From Deltaproteobacteria bacterium (GTDB taxonomy: Bacteria; Desulfobacterota; Syntrophobacteria; Syntrophobacterales; Syntrophobacteraceae), in contig JAAYVE010000047.1 in NCBI GenBank assembly GCA_012517315.1, positions 1 through 48,552 of the forward strand: 48,552 nucleotides of DNA, in the 5' to 3' direction. Under the pieces are notes generated by a model, which made no database searches, was not told where the DNA came from, and worked only from the letters and a program-made list of their open reading frames with translations. Shown here piece by piece: positions 33,866-42,023 of the stretch (within the stretch, counting starts at the first letter, position 1; each line of letters starts with the position of its first letter). A program made the translations under genes and the position numbers.

Positions 33866-33893
33866 TTGACATGCAAACTGCAGGACAAATAAT
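33866..33893 (+). promoter_or_regulatory. Sigma-70 promoter of the binding-protein/kinase operon
   Basis: TTGACA at 33866-33871, 16 bp of spacer, then AATAAT at 33888-33893 (5 of 6 to TATAAT). Transcription would begin near 33900, about 75 nt before the lipoprotein gene. It is the clearest promoter on the + strand in this half of the window. Confidence 0.65.
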
Positions 33894-33973
33894 TTTCCTG
33901 AAATATTCATTGGCCGCGCCGCCGTAAGACACTGCGTCTGGGGCCCCTTTTATCTGTGCTTCTTCAATCCTCC

Positions 33974-35008
33974 ATGGCAGAGCAGAAAATGACCTTCACA
34001 AGAGGTTCACGGGTCACGGTCGGCAAACGTCTGTCTTTCATCGTTCTCCTGGGTCTTGTCGCCTGGTCTGTTGGAGGGTGCCGGGACGCGAGGGGACCCC
34101 GCCGTATCCTCGTACTGGGCAGTACCGCCGCTTTCGAACCCATCTTTCATGGTCTGAAAGCCCAGTTGGAAGTCCTGGGCTACCGAGAAGGGGTCCATGT
34201 GATCTACGACTTGAAATATCTCGAAAAATGCCCATCGGATCCCCCTGTGTCGGAAGGCGGATGGTTCTCAGCACGCGATGGCGAGCTCATTTTCGCACTG
34301 GCAACGGAAGCCTCCATGGCTGCCAAAAAGGCGGCGGAGGGGACAAGTGTGCCGGTTGTCTTTGCCTATGCCGGCATAGAGGGATCGAATCTCGTGAACA
34401 GCGTCCGTGAACCGGGGGGCAACATCACGGGCGTCCGGTTTCCCGGTCCGGAACAAATCGGCAAGCGCATGGAGCTCCTTCACCGGATCGCTCCCCACAT
34501 CCGACGTGTCTGGATCGGCTATCAGAAGGGGTATCCCAACACGGAACCTGCCCTGGCCATTCTGCGGCCGCTCTCAAAGTCCTTGAACATCCAATTGATC
34601 GAGGTCCCTTTGGGGAACCTGAAGGATCTCGAGGTGGATTTGAGTGAGCGGGATCAGCTTGCCGACTGTGGAATGGAGGCGATGCTTCTCATGCCCGATT
34701 CCACCATTCATTCGCCCGAGGGATGGAGGCTCATCGGTGGGTTTGCCGACAGGCACAAGCTCGTGGTGGCGGGCAGCTTTCTCTCCAATGTCCGGGAAGG
34801 GGCGGTTTTTGGCAATGCCAATGATTTGTTCAAAGTGGGAAAGATGGCTGCGCCCCTGGTGGCGAAAATATTCGAGGGCATTCCGGCGGGAACCATACCC
34901 GTGGTGACCCCGGAGCAGGATATCTACATCAACGTCAAGCGCGCAAGGGAGCTGGGGCTGACAGTGCCGGAAGGGCTGCTGCGGCAGGCCACGGTCATCA
35001 TTCGCTAG
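33974..35008 (+). CDS. ABC substrate-binding lipoprotein (PF04392-like)
   Basis: About 344 residues. A hydrophobic signal segment (L-S-F-I-V-L-L-G-L-V-A-W) ends in a lipobox G-G-C, so the protein is a periplasmic lipoprotein. The mature part has G-L-K-A-Q-L-E-V-L-G-Y-R-E-G, V-P-V-V-F-A-Y-A-G-I and N-I-T-G-V-R-F-P, as in the ABC substrate-binding family often linked to histidine kinases. No permease or ATPase gene is near, so it probably presents a ligand to the sensor kinase downstream. The start is uncertain: ATG at 33974 or 33989. Confidence 0.8.
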   Translation: MAEQKMTFTRGSRVTVGKRLSFIVLLGLVAWSVGGCRDARGPRRILVLGSTAAFEPIFHGLKAQLEVLGYREGVHVIYDLKYLEKCPSDPPVSEGGWFSARDGELIFALATEASMAAKKAAEGTSVPVVFAYAGIEGSNLVNSVREPGGNITGVRFPGPEQIGKRMELLHRIAPHIRRVWIGYQKGYPNTEPALAILRPLSKSLNIQLIEVPLGNLKDLEVDLSERDQLADCGMEAMLLMPDSTIHSPEGWRLIGGFADRHKLVVAGSFLSNVREGAVFGNANDLFKVGKMAAPLVAKIFEGIPAGTIPVVTPEQDIYINVKRARELGLTVPEGLLRQATVIIR

Positions 35009-35045
35009 CTGGAGCGTTCAAACAACGTTTTGTGCGGAGCGTGTC

Positions 35046-36365
35046 GTGAGCGCCTTGATCAGGAAGATGGAAGCCGGCAGGAACCTTGGGCATCTGTTCA
35101 TGATCGCTTTCTTTTCCTCGAGCATCGTGGTTCTGCTCGTGTCGAGCAGCCTGCAGCTCACAGCATATTTTCGAAGTGAAAAGAGGGTGCTCTACAACAA
35201 CCAGCAAGTGATCGCCGAGGGAGCAAGCAGTGCGGTTGTGGGTTTCATTCAGGAGAAATGCCAGGAACTGGCGACCGCAGCCTGGTTGACCGACCCCGAG
35301 ACCACCTCGAGGGAGGAATGGCTCCTGGTTCTCCAGAGCCTTCTGGGTCTTCAACCCTCTTTTCGGCGACTGGCGGTTCGCGATGAAAGGTTTCAAATCG
35401 TGGCCGCCGCTTCGCGCTATGCTCCTCCAGGCTTGGGACATCCCGAAGACCTGCAGGAAGCCGCCCGTTTTTCGAAACCTCACGATGCCGTCTCCTGTCC
35501 CGAAATCAGTGACGTTTACATGGACCCGGTGACCAGTGAGCCATTGGTGAGCATTCGTGTCCCCGTGGTGAATGCCCTCAGGGAATTCAAGAACACCCTC
35601 ACAGCCGAGTTGAACCTGAAATTCATGTGGGACCTGGTGGATCAACTCAAGGTGGGCAAAACAGGCTACGCCTACGTGGTCAACCATCAGGGGCAGGTGA
35701 TCGCTTTCGGCGATACGGCCCGCGTGTTGAAAGGGGAAAATGTCGCCCACCTGCCTCCCGTCAGGGAGTTCCTGCAGGATCCGAATGCTCAGCGGTCCCA
35801 ACGGGCACAGCTCTACCGAGGGATTGCCGGCGGCCTGGTGGTGGGCACTTATGTCCCCTTGAGAACCCCCAACTGGGCAATTGTCACGGAACTTCCCTGG
35901 ATGGAGGCTTTTCGCGAGGTGATCGAGGCAACGGGTATTTCCCTCGCCATCATCGTTCTCATGGCCTTTCTTGCCGCACTGTTGGGTTTGGGCATTTCCA
36001 GGCGGTTGACGGTTCCGTTGGTCACGCTGAAAGAGACGGCCATGCGCATCGCAGGTGGCGAGCGTGAACTGCAGATAGAGGTGGACGGGCCTGAAGAGTT
36101 GGCTCAGCTCGCCGCTGCCTTCAACAGCATGTCATCCCAGCTGCAGCGCAGCTTGAAGGAGCTGGAAGGGCAGTTCGAGGAGATCAAGTCGGCCAGGGTG
36201 CACTCAGAGCGAGCGAGGAACGATTGCGCCTGGCCCAGGAGGGGAGCCGCGACGCCATTTGGGACTGGAACGTGTTGGAACAAAAGGCCTATTTCAGCCC
36301 CGCATGGTACAAGATGCTCGGTTACGAACCGGACGCGTTTTCTTACGAAGCCTGGGTTTCGCTGA
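35046..36365 (+). CDS. Hybrid sensor kinase, N-terminal part (dCache-HAMP), frameshifted
   Basis: An N-terminal transmembrane segment (about 19-37) is followed by a periplasmic dCache-like domain (about 45-285), with V-G-K-T-G-Y-A-Y-V-V typical of the distal Cache half, a second membrane segment (about 295-318) and HAMP (R-R-L-T-V-P-L). The coding sense is lost near 36199: in the other frame the normal continuation A-L-R-A-S-E-E-R-L-R-L-A-Q begins, so one base is missing and the last 55 codons here are out of frame. The rest of the kinase is the next feature. The start is GTG at 35046 with GGAG upstream; ATG at 35067 is in frame. Whether the break is real or a sequence error cannot be told from here. 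Confidence 0.75.
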   Translation: MSALIRKMEAGRNLGHLFMIAFFSSSIVVLLVSSSLQLTAYFRSEKRVLYNNQQVIAEGASSAVVGFIQEKCQELATAAWLTDPETTSREEWLLVLQSLLGLQPSFRRLAVRDERFQIVAAASRYAPPGLGHPEDLQEAARFSKPHDAVSCPEISDVYMDPVTSEPLVSIRVPVVNALREFKNTLTAELNLKFMWDLVDQLKVGKTGYAYVVNHQGQVIAFGDTARVLKGENVAHLPPVREFLQDPNAQRSQRAQLYRGIAGGLVVGTYVPLRTPNWAIVTELPWMEAFREVIEATGISLAIIVLMAFLAALLGLGISRRLTVPLVTLKETAMRIAGGERELQIEVDGPEELAQLAAAFNSMSSQLQRSLKELEGQFEEIKSARVHSERARNDCAWPRRGAATPFGTGTCWNKRPISAPHGTRCSVTNRTRFLTKPGFR

Positions 36366-37741
36366 TCCATCCGGACGACAGGCGAGCGGCCGAAGAGGAG
36401 GTCAATAGAGCTGTCCGTTCCCACGAAGCCATTCATGTCGAGTACCGAATTAAAGCCATGGACGGAAGTTGGCGTTGGATTCTGTCCCGCGGCAAAGCGG
36501 TTGCCTGGGACAACGATGGGAATGCGGTGCGGCTGGCAGGTTCCCTCACGGACATTACGGAGCGGAAAAAGGCCGAGGAGGAGAAAGCGGTCCTCGAGGC
36601 AAAGCTGTTTCAGGCTCAGAAGCTGGAAGCCGTGGCCCTGCTCGCGGGCGGCATCGCCCACGATTTCAATAACGTGCTGTCAGTGATGCTCGGTCGCGCG
36701 GAGTTGGCACTGATGCGTTTGAATCCCAGGGATCCCCATTACGACGAATTCAACGAGATTCTCACCGTCGGCCGACGTTGTGCGGACCTCACGCGCCAGC
36801 TCCTGATGTTTGCCCGCCAGCAGACCATCGCCCCCAAGGTTCTCGATCTCAATAGCACAATTTCGTCGATTCTCAAGCTCCTGGCGCGAATCACGGGTGA
36901 AAACATCGACCTCAGCTGGAAACCGGCCGGCAACCTTTGGGCGGTGAAAATGGACCCGGCGCAGATCGATCAGCTCTTGGCGAACCTGTTGGTCAATGCG
37001 CGAGATGCCATCTCCGATGTGGGCAGGGTAATCATCGAGACGCACAACGTCACCTTCGACGCTGGCTACTGCGAGACCCACCCGGGATTCACACCCGGCG
37101 ACTACGTCATGTTGGCGGTGAGCGACGACGGTTGCGGGATGGAAAAAGAGACGCTGGCCAAGATCTTCGACCCGTTCTACACCACCAAGGCACTGGGGCG
37201 GGGAACGGGTCTCGGCTTAGCGACAGTCTACGGCATCGTCAAACAGAACAACGGCTTCATCAATGTCTACAGCGAGCCCGGCAAGGGCACGACCTTCAGG
37301 ATGTATTTGCCCCGCGACCCTGCCACCGCCGCCGAGACGGAACCGGTCCGGAAAAGAACCTTGCCCCGGGGAAACGAAACGGTGCTGCTGGTAGAAGACG
37401 ACATATCCCTTCTCGGGATTGGAACCGCCATGCTGAGGGAACTGGGTTACACGGTACTGGCGGCGGGTAGTCCGGGGGCGGCGATTCAGCGGGCCGAAAT
37501 GCAAGACGGACCCATCCATTTGATGATCTCTGACGTGATCATGCCCGAGATGAACGGACGGGAACTGAAAAGACGGCTCGAAACCGTTTTCCCTTCCCTC
37601 AAATGCCTTTTCGTCTCGGGGTATACTGCCAACGTGATCGCTCATCATGGGGTTTTGGACGAGGGGATTCACTTCCTGCAGAAACCCTTTTCCATCCAGG
37701 AACTGGCCGTGAAGGTCCGGGAAGTGCTGGACGAAGCGTGA
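36224..37741 (+). CDS. Hybrid sensor kinase, C-terminal part (PAS-HisKA-HATPase-REC)
   Basis: From 36224 (about 36200 including the linker) the frame gives a PAS/PAC domain (D-A-I-W-D-W-N-V-L ... R-W-I-L-S-R-G-K), then H-D-F-N-N-V-L-S as the HisKA phospho-His box, N-A-R-D-A-I as the N box, D-D-G-C-G-M and G-R-G-T-G-L-G-L-A-T as G boxes, and a C-terminal receiver with M-I-S-D-V-I-M-P-E-M-N-G (phospho-Asp) and Q-K-P-F. The full protein would have about 895 residues. No DNA-binding output is attached, so phosphate would pass to another regulator. The stop at 37739-37741 is 250 bp before the next kinase. Confidence 0.85.
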   Translation: MRLAQEGSRDAIWDWNVLEQKAYFSPAWYKMLGYEPDAFSYEAWVSLIHPDDRRAAEEEVNRAVRSHEAIHVEYRIKAMDGSWRWILSRGKAVAWDNDGNAVRLAGSLTDITERKKAEEEKAVLEAKLFQAQKLEAVALLAGGIAHDFNNVLSVMLGRAELALMRLNPRDPHYDEFNEILTVGRRCADLTRQLLMFARQQTIAPKVLDLNSTISSILKLLARITGENIDLSWKPAGNLWAVKMDPAQIDQLLANLLVNARDAISDVGRVIIETHNVTFDAGYCETHPGFTPGDYVMLAVSDDGCGMEKETLAKIFDPFYTTKALGRGTGLGLATVYGIVKQNNGFINVYSEPGKGTTFRMYLPRDPATAAETEPVRKRTLPRGNETVLLVEDDISLLGIGTAMLRELGYTVLAAGSPGAAIQRAEMQDGPIHLMISDVIMPEMNGRELKRRLETVFPSLKCLFVSGYTANVIAHHGVLDEGIHFLQKPFSIQELAVKVREVLDEA

Positions 37742-37989
37742 AGGGCCAGGGAAGACCGGTATCGGAAAAGGAGACGCCACAGAATAGCGACCCTCATGTC
37801 CCCGCCTTTCACAAGTTGGCAACGGGTCGGTTCTGAGGTATCATTCCTCAGCGCTTCAGGATGTTCCGTTTCGACACGAAATGAGAAGTGCCCGCTTCGG
37901 GGAAGGACTCGTTTCATCCCCCTTTTTTAAAGTTCACAGATCTCCTGGTGCTTTTTCCTCCAATCCATCAGCATGCGAAGGTTTTTCAG

Positions 37990-39558
37990 ATGCAGGACGA
38001 TCACAAGAGCAAAGCGGAACTCATCGCCGAACTTGAGGAATTGCGCGGGCGGCTGTCGCAATGTCAAAGAGATGAGAACCTGCACCAGGGATTGCTTCAT
38101 GCGCTGCAGGAATCGCAGCAGATGTTGCAGTTGGTTTTGGATACCATTCCCGTGAGGGTTTTCTGGAAGGATTTGGAGTCCAGGTACCTGGGATGCAACC
38201 GCCCTTTCGCTCTCGATGCGGGGCTGGAGTCCCCTGAGGAGATCGTGGGGAAGACCGATTTTGAGATGGGATGGGCGCAACAGGCGGAACTCTACCGGGG
38301 CGACGACCGCCTGGTGATGGAAACGGGCCGGCCGAAGCTGGGCTATGAAGAGCCTCAGACGACACCGGATGGGCGAAGGATCTGGCTGCTCACCAATAAA
38401 GTACCGCTGCGCGACGTGGACGGCAGGATCAAGGGGGTTCTCGGCACTTATGCGGACATCACCGAAATCAAGCACATGGAGGAGACCCTTCGGGCGTCTG
38501 AACTCAGGTACCGCATCGTTGCGGACAACACCTATGATTGGGAGTACTGGTCGAGCCCGGAGGGGAGATTTCTGTACAATTCGCCATCCTGCGAGAGAAT
38601 CACGGGTTATGCGGCCGGCGATTTCGAATCGGACCCGCGTCTCTTTTTCCGCATTCTTCATCCCGACGATGCACAGAGGGTTCGGGATCATTTCGGGAAA
38701 GAGCGGTTGCCCGGGAATTCGGGGAGAGTGGAGTTCCGCGTTGTTCACCGGGATGGGACCGTCAGATGGATCGGACACCTCTGCCAGCCGGTTTTCGATG
38801 CCCAGGGGACTTTCCTGGGGCAGCGGGGAAGCAACCGGGACATCACGGTGCGCAAGGAGGCGGAAAACGCTCTACAAGAGAGTGCGCACAAGCTGAAGAT
38901 GTTCGCCTATTCCGTTGTCCACGACCTGAAGAGCCCCGCCATCGGCATCCACGGGCTCACGAAACGCCTGAGCATGGGCTACCGGGACCTTCTGGACGAA
39001 AAGGGGAAAAGCTACTGCGATCAAATCCTGAGAACTTCCGAGCACATTGCCACACTCGTGGAAAAGGTCAACGCCTATATTGCCACCAAGGAGGCCCGCC
39101 TGACCATTGAGCCGATCAATATCGCGGAGATGCTCCAGATACTCAGGGAGGAATTCTCGCCGCAGTTGTCCATTCGCGGCATCCAGTGGGTCGAACGGGG
39201 GACGACGGTCATGATCCGCGCCGACCGAGTGGCCATCCTGAGGGCCTTCCGCAATTTCGTGGACAACGCCCTGAAATACGGAGGCGAGAGACTGACCAAG
39301 ATTTGTGCGGCCTACGAATCCACGCCGGAGGCACATGTCTTTTCCTTCAGCGATAACGGCAAGGGTCTGAAGGAGGCGGATTCGGAGAGGGTTTTCAAGG
39401 CCTTCCAGAGAAATGAGACTTCCAGGGGGGTCGAAGGGACGGGTCTCGGCCTCGCCATCGTAAAGGAAATCGCCGAGCAGCACGGCGGCACCGTTTGGGT
39501 GAAACCGAACAAGCGAAGGGGTGCATCGTTCTTCATGTCCATTTCCAAGAGACTCTGA
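37990..39558 (+). CDS. PAS-PAS sensor histidine kinase
   Basis: 522 residues, no membrane segment, so cytoplasmic. An N-terminal coiled coil (A-E-L-I-A-E-L-E-E-L-R-G-R-L) leads into two PAS/PAC domains (about 40-160 and 165-290). The kinase core has V-V-H-D-L-K-S-P as the phospho-His box, N-A-L-K-Y-G as the N box, and F-S-D-N-G-K-G and G-T-G-L-G-L-A-I-V as G boxes. The start is the ATG at 37990 with GAAGG upstream; the frame extends upstream without recognisable features. It may act in the same pathway as the hybrid kinase upstream, which lacks an output domain. No response-regulator gene follows. Confidence 0.87.
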   Translation: MQDDHKSKAELIAELEELRGRLSQCQRDENLHQGLLHALQESQQMLQLVLDTIPVRVFWKDLESRYLGCNRPFALDAGLESPEEIVGKTDFEMGWAQQAELYRGDDRLVMETGRPKLGYEEPQTTPDGRRIWLLTNKVPLRDVDGRIKGVLGTYADITEIKHMEETLRASELRYRIVADNTYDWEYWSSPEGRFLYNSPSCERITGYAAGDFESDPRLFFRILHPDDAQRVRDHFGKERLPGNSGRVEFRVVHRDGTVRWIGHLCQPVFDAQGTFLGQRGSNRDITVRKEAENALQESAHKLKMFAYSVVHDLKSPAIGIHGLTKRLSMGYRDLLDEKGKSYCDQILRTSEHIATLVEKVNAYIATKEARLTIEPINIAEMLQILREEFSPQLSIRGIQWVERGTTVMIRADRVAILRAFRNFVDNALKYGGERLTKICAAYESTPEAHVFSFSDNGKGLKEADSERVFKAFQRNETSRGVEGTGLGLAIVKEIAEQHGGTVWVKPNKRRGASFFMSISKRL

Positions 39559-39565
39559 GGGGAAT

Positions 39566-39599
39566 CCCCGCGAAGGGGGATATCACCCTCCTCGCGGGG
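39566..39599 (+). terminator. GC-rich hairpin after the PAS-PAS kinase
   Basis: CCCCGCGAAGGGGG (39566-39579) pairs with CCCTCCTCGCGGGG (39586-39599) with a short loop, 7 bp past the kinase stop codon. There is no U tract, so it is at best a weak intrinsic terminator; it may mark the end of the kinase transcript before the hydrolase gene. Confidence 0.4.
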
Positions 39600-39654
39600 G
39601 GTGTGACAGGGAGCATCCCCACCCGTCGATCCACTGAAGGAATATTGGAAAGCC

Positions 39655-40485
39655 ATGGCAACCTTGACGCTGGAAAAGGGTTACCACATCTATTACGAAT
39701 GGGTGGATGGCGATGATGGAAAGCCGTGCCTCGTCTTTCTCCATGAAGGGCTGGGCTGCACCGCCTCGTGGAAGGATTTCCCACGATCGCTTTGCCGGAC
39801 CACCGGTTGTCCCGGATTGAGTTATGACAGGATCGGGTACGGGAAATCCTCGGCCGCTCAGAAGAGCAGGACGATCCATTACCTGCACGAGGCGGCCCTT
39901 AGAGAACTGCCGCAAGTTTTGGAAGTGCTCCTGCCCGATCGCCCCTATATTCTGGTGGGGCACTCGGACGGGGGGAGCATCGCGTTGATCCACGGGTCCG
40001 AGAGGCCCCCGTTGCTCGAGGGAATCGTGACGGAGGCGGCCCACGTCTTCGTGGAACCGGAAACCATAGAGGGTATCCGTGCAGCGGAGGAAGCTTTTCA
40101 CCGGGGGAAACTGCGGGGTCTGGGGAGATACCACGGCGACAAGACCGACACGGTTTTTCAATCCTGGTCAAACACTTGGCTGAGTGACTGGTTCCGGCAC
40201 TGGAACCTCGAATACTTGCTTCCTTCCATTCTCTGCCCAGTACTGGTTGTTCAAGGACGGGACGACCAGTACGGTACCCAGGCGCAAGTCGATACCATTC
40301 TATCGAAAGTGTGTGGAGAGGTGCGGTCGGCGGTCCTGAGGGATTGCGGTCATGCGCCCCATTCGGAGCGGACGCAGCGGGTTCTCGAAATTGTGTCGGA
40401 ATTCGTCCTGCAACTTGCCCAAGGGGGGAAACGAACCGGGGGAGGGGATCCGGCCATTGGTCCAAACCTTTCAACCCCTTCTTGA
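39655..40485 (+). CDS. Alpha/beta-hydrolase family protein
   Basis: 276 residues. The nucleophile elbow G-H-S-D-G-G (Ser near 102), an Asp in Q-G-R-D-D-Q-Y-G near 202 and a His in C-G-H-A-P-H near 230 give the catalytic triad. H-E-G-L-G after V-F-L-H near 30 is the oxyanion strand. The substrate class (ester, lactone or C-C bond) cannot be read from the sequence. There is no signal peptide, so it is cytoplasmic. The last 25 residues are low in structure. It points at the cytochrome gene, which is convergent. Confidence 0.85.
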   Translation: MATLTLEKGYHIYYEWVDGDDGKPCLVFLHEGLGCTASWKDFPRSLCRTTGCPGLSYDRIGYGKSSAAQKSRTIHYLHEAALRELPQVLEVLLPDRPYILVGHSDGGSIALIHGSERPPLLEGIVTEAAHVFVEPETIEGIRAAEEAFHRGKLRGLGRYHGDKTDTVFQSWSNTWLSDWFRHWNLEYLLPSILCPVLVVQGRDDQYGTQAQVDTILSKVCGEVRSAVLRDCGHAPHSERTQRVLEIVSEFVLQLAQGGKRTGGGDPAIGPNLSTPS

Positions 40486-40615
40486 GCGAACCCCGCAGTC
40501 CCAGTTGAGCCGGAATTCCCGCCGAAGCATTTTGCCGCAGGTGCTTTCGTCCATTGCACGACGGTCTCGACCACGGAAAAGGGGGAATGCGTGATGGAGA
40601 CCCAGCCTCCCGCAG

Positions 40616-41713
40616 TCACTTGGTCATTTCATGTGGCGGGGGTTCCTGCTTTTTCACAAGCCTCTCCAGCTGTTCCCTGGTGAGCGGCGTGCCATAGGCC
40701 ACATATTGCCGCAGGGGTTTGGCCGGATTCGCAATGGGGATCCACTTGTCCTCTTTCAGGTCGTGGTAGACACACTGGTACTCCACCTCATCCAAAACCG
40801 GGATGACCCCCTTCAGATTTGCCGTCACCCCATCCTGGAGCCAGGTGAGGGTGATCTTTCCCTTTTGGGCCTGCTGCATGGTCGCGGTGGCGTGACACGC
40901 GTCACAGTCGCGGCCGACCTTCATGATCGAGTGGCTCATGTGTGGAGCAAACATGAGGAACGTGTTGACGCTCTTTGTCACAAACGTCTGCATGCTCGCC
41001 GATGTCACTTTTCCGGCGGCGTTCATGAGAAAGACCCAGCCGGAGACCGGGATTGCCTTGCGCACCTTCTTCTCCACCATGGTGTCGAAATGGCAGTTGG
41101 TGCAGCTGACCACATGACGGACGTGGCAGGATTTGCAATCGAGAGCGTTCTTGTGAACCGTGTGAGACTCGGTTGGCTTGATGGAGTCGTGGCAGTTCTC
41201 ACATTTCACCTCCATCGCACCGGGCTGCTTCATGGAAATGTAGAATGTGCCGTCACCGTGCATTTCCCTGGCTGAATGGCAGTCGGTACAGGTCATTCCT
41301 TGGGCCAAATGCACGTCGTCTTCCTTGGCCTTGTGGTCGATGGCGATGATGGCTTTTTCCCTCCCATGGCATTCCAGGCACATGGCCTGGTTTTTCGATG
41401 CCTTGATCGAGTACTGCAGCGTTTCGCAGTCTTTTTCCGTCCTCGTGCTGCGGTGACAACGGTCACACCCCCCCGCATGGCAGTTTTTGCAATCCAGATC
41501 TGTGTAAGGGACGCCCGTCAGTCTCTCCAGACCCCCATTCTCCTTGCTGTACCAGTGAGCCATGCCCGCTGCGGTGAAGTGCAGGCTTTGGAGGTAGAAA
41601 CAGCTCTTTTGGTCGATTTGGAAGGCGGCGGGCTCCTTAGCGAAAAATCCCCCCGCATAGCCGAGCCAAGTCCCGCAAATTGCAAGGAAAATCAACATCC
41701 TCTGCACCTTCAT
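40616..41713 (-). CDS. Eight-heme c-type cytochrome
   Basis: 365 residues. Eight CxxCH motifs (CKNCH, CDRCH, CLECH, CTDCH, CENCH, CKSCH, CTNCH, CDACH) predict eight covalent hemes. The N-terminus has a hydrophobic export signal or anchor (M-L-I-F-L-A-I-C-G-T-W-L-G-Y-A-G-G-F-F-A), so it should work in the periplasm or attached to the inner membrane. The last 100 residues have no heme and may dock to a partner. I do not recognise a nitrite or tetrathionate reductase pattern. The ATG at 41713 has AAAGGAGG upstream; the frame stays open beyond it. A sigma-54 activator gene lies upstream on the same strand. Confidence 0.88.
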   Translation of the reverse strand: MKVQRMLIFLAICGTWLGYAGGFFAKEPAAFQIDQKSCFYLQSLHFTAAGMAHWYSKENGGLERLTGVPYTDLDCKNCHAGGCDRCHRSTRTEKDCETLQYSIKASKNQAMCLECHGREKAIIAIDHKAKEDDVHLAQGMTCTDCHSAREMHGDGTFYISMKQPGAMEVKCENCHDSIKPTESHTVHKNALDCKSCHVRHVVSCTNCHFDTMVEKKVRKAIPVSGWVFLMNAAGKVTSASMQTFVTKSVNTFLMFAPHMSHSIMKVGRDCDACHATATMQQAQKGKITLTWLQDGVTANLKGVIPVLDEVEYQCVYHDLKEDKWIPIANPAKPLRQYVAYGTPLTREQLERLVKKQEPPPHEMTK

Positions 41714-42023
41714 CGGTTTTCCTCCTTTCGGCGTTTGCAAAGGGTTTCGAGTGTTTCCGGACGAGTGCCAACCCCCCGCTCGAGTTGAGCGGAGGGCGTC
41801 AGCCGTTGATCACCGAAGCGCTAGCAGCATTTGGTCGTGCAATGAATTCGCAGGATGGGGAAATGGATGTTTAGGCAAAGCAGGGCAAGAGCTGTACCAT
41901 CGGCGTACGCAATTCACATGCACTGATGAACATATTGAATTGACATGAAAAAAAGTATGAGAGTCCACATGCGGGGAAAAAACCCGAGCAGAGGGTTGGT
42001 TGTGAGCATTGCATAATGCATGA
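41714..42023 (-). promoter_or_regulatory. Leader region of the cytochrome gene
   Basis: About 310 bp between the activator and the cytochrome. On the minus strand TTGGCACTCGTCCGGAAA (near 41771-41754) has a full -24 box (TGGCAC) but GA instead of GC at -12, so it is only a weak sigma-54 candidate; it lies about 45 bp before the cytochrome start. A perfect hairpin CCGCTC-GAGTT-GAGCGG (41776-41792) just upstream could be an activator site or the end of the activator mRNA. No gene is visible. Confidence 0.35.

Noticed and set aside
41754-41771. Sigma-54 promoter for the cytochrome gene
   Set aside because: The -24 box is complete but the -12 dinucleotide is GA rather than GC; kept only as a weak note within the leader region.
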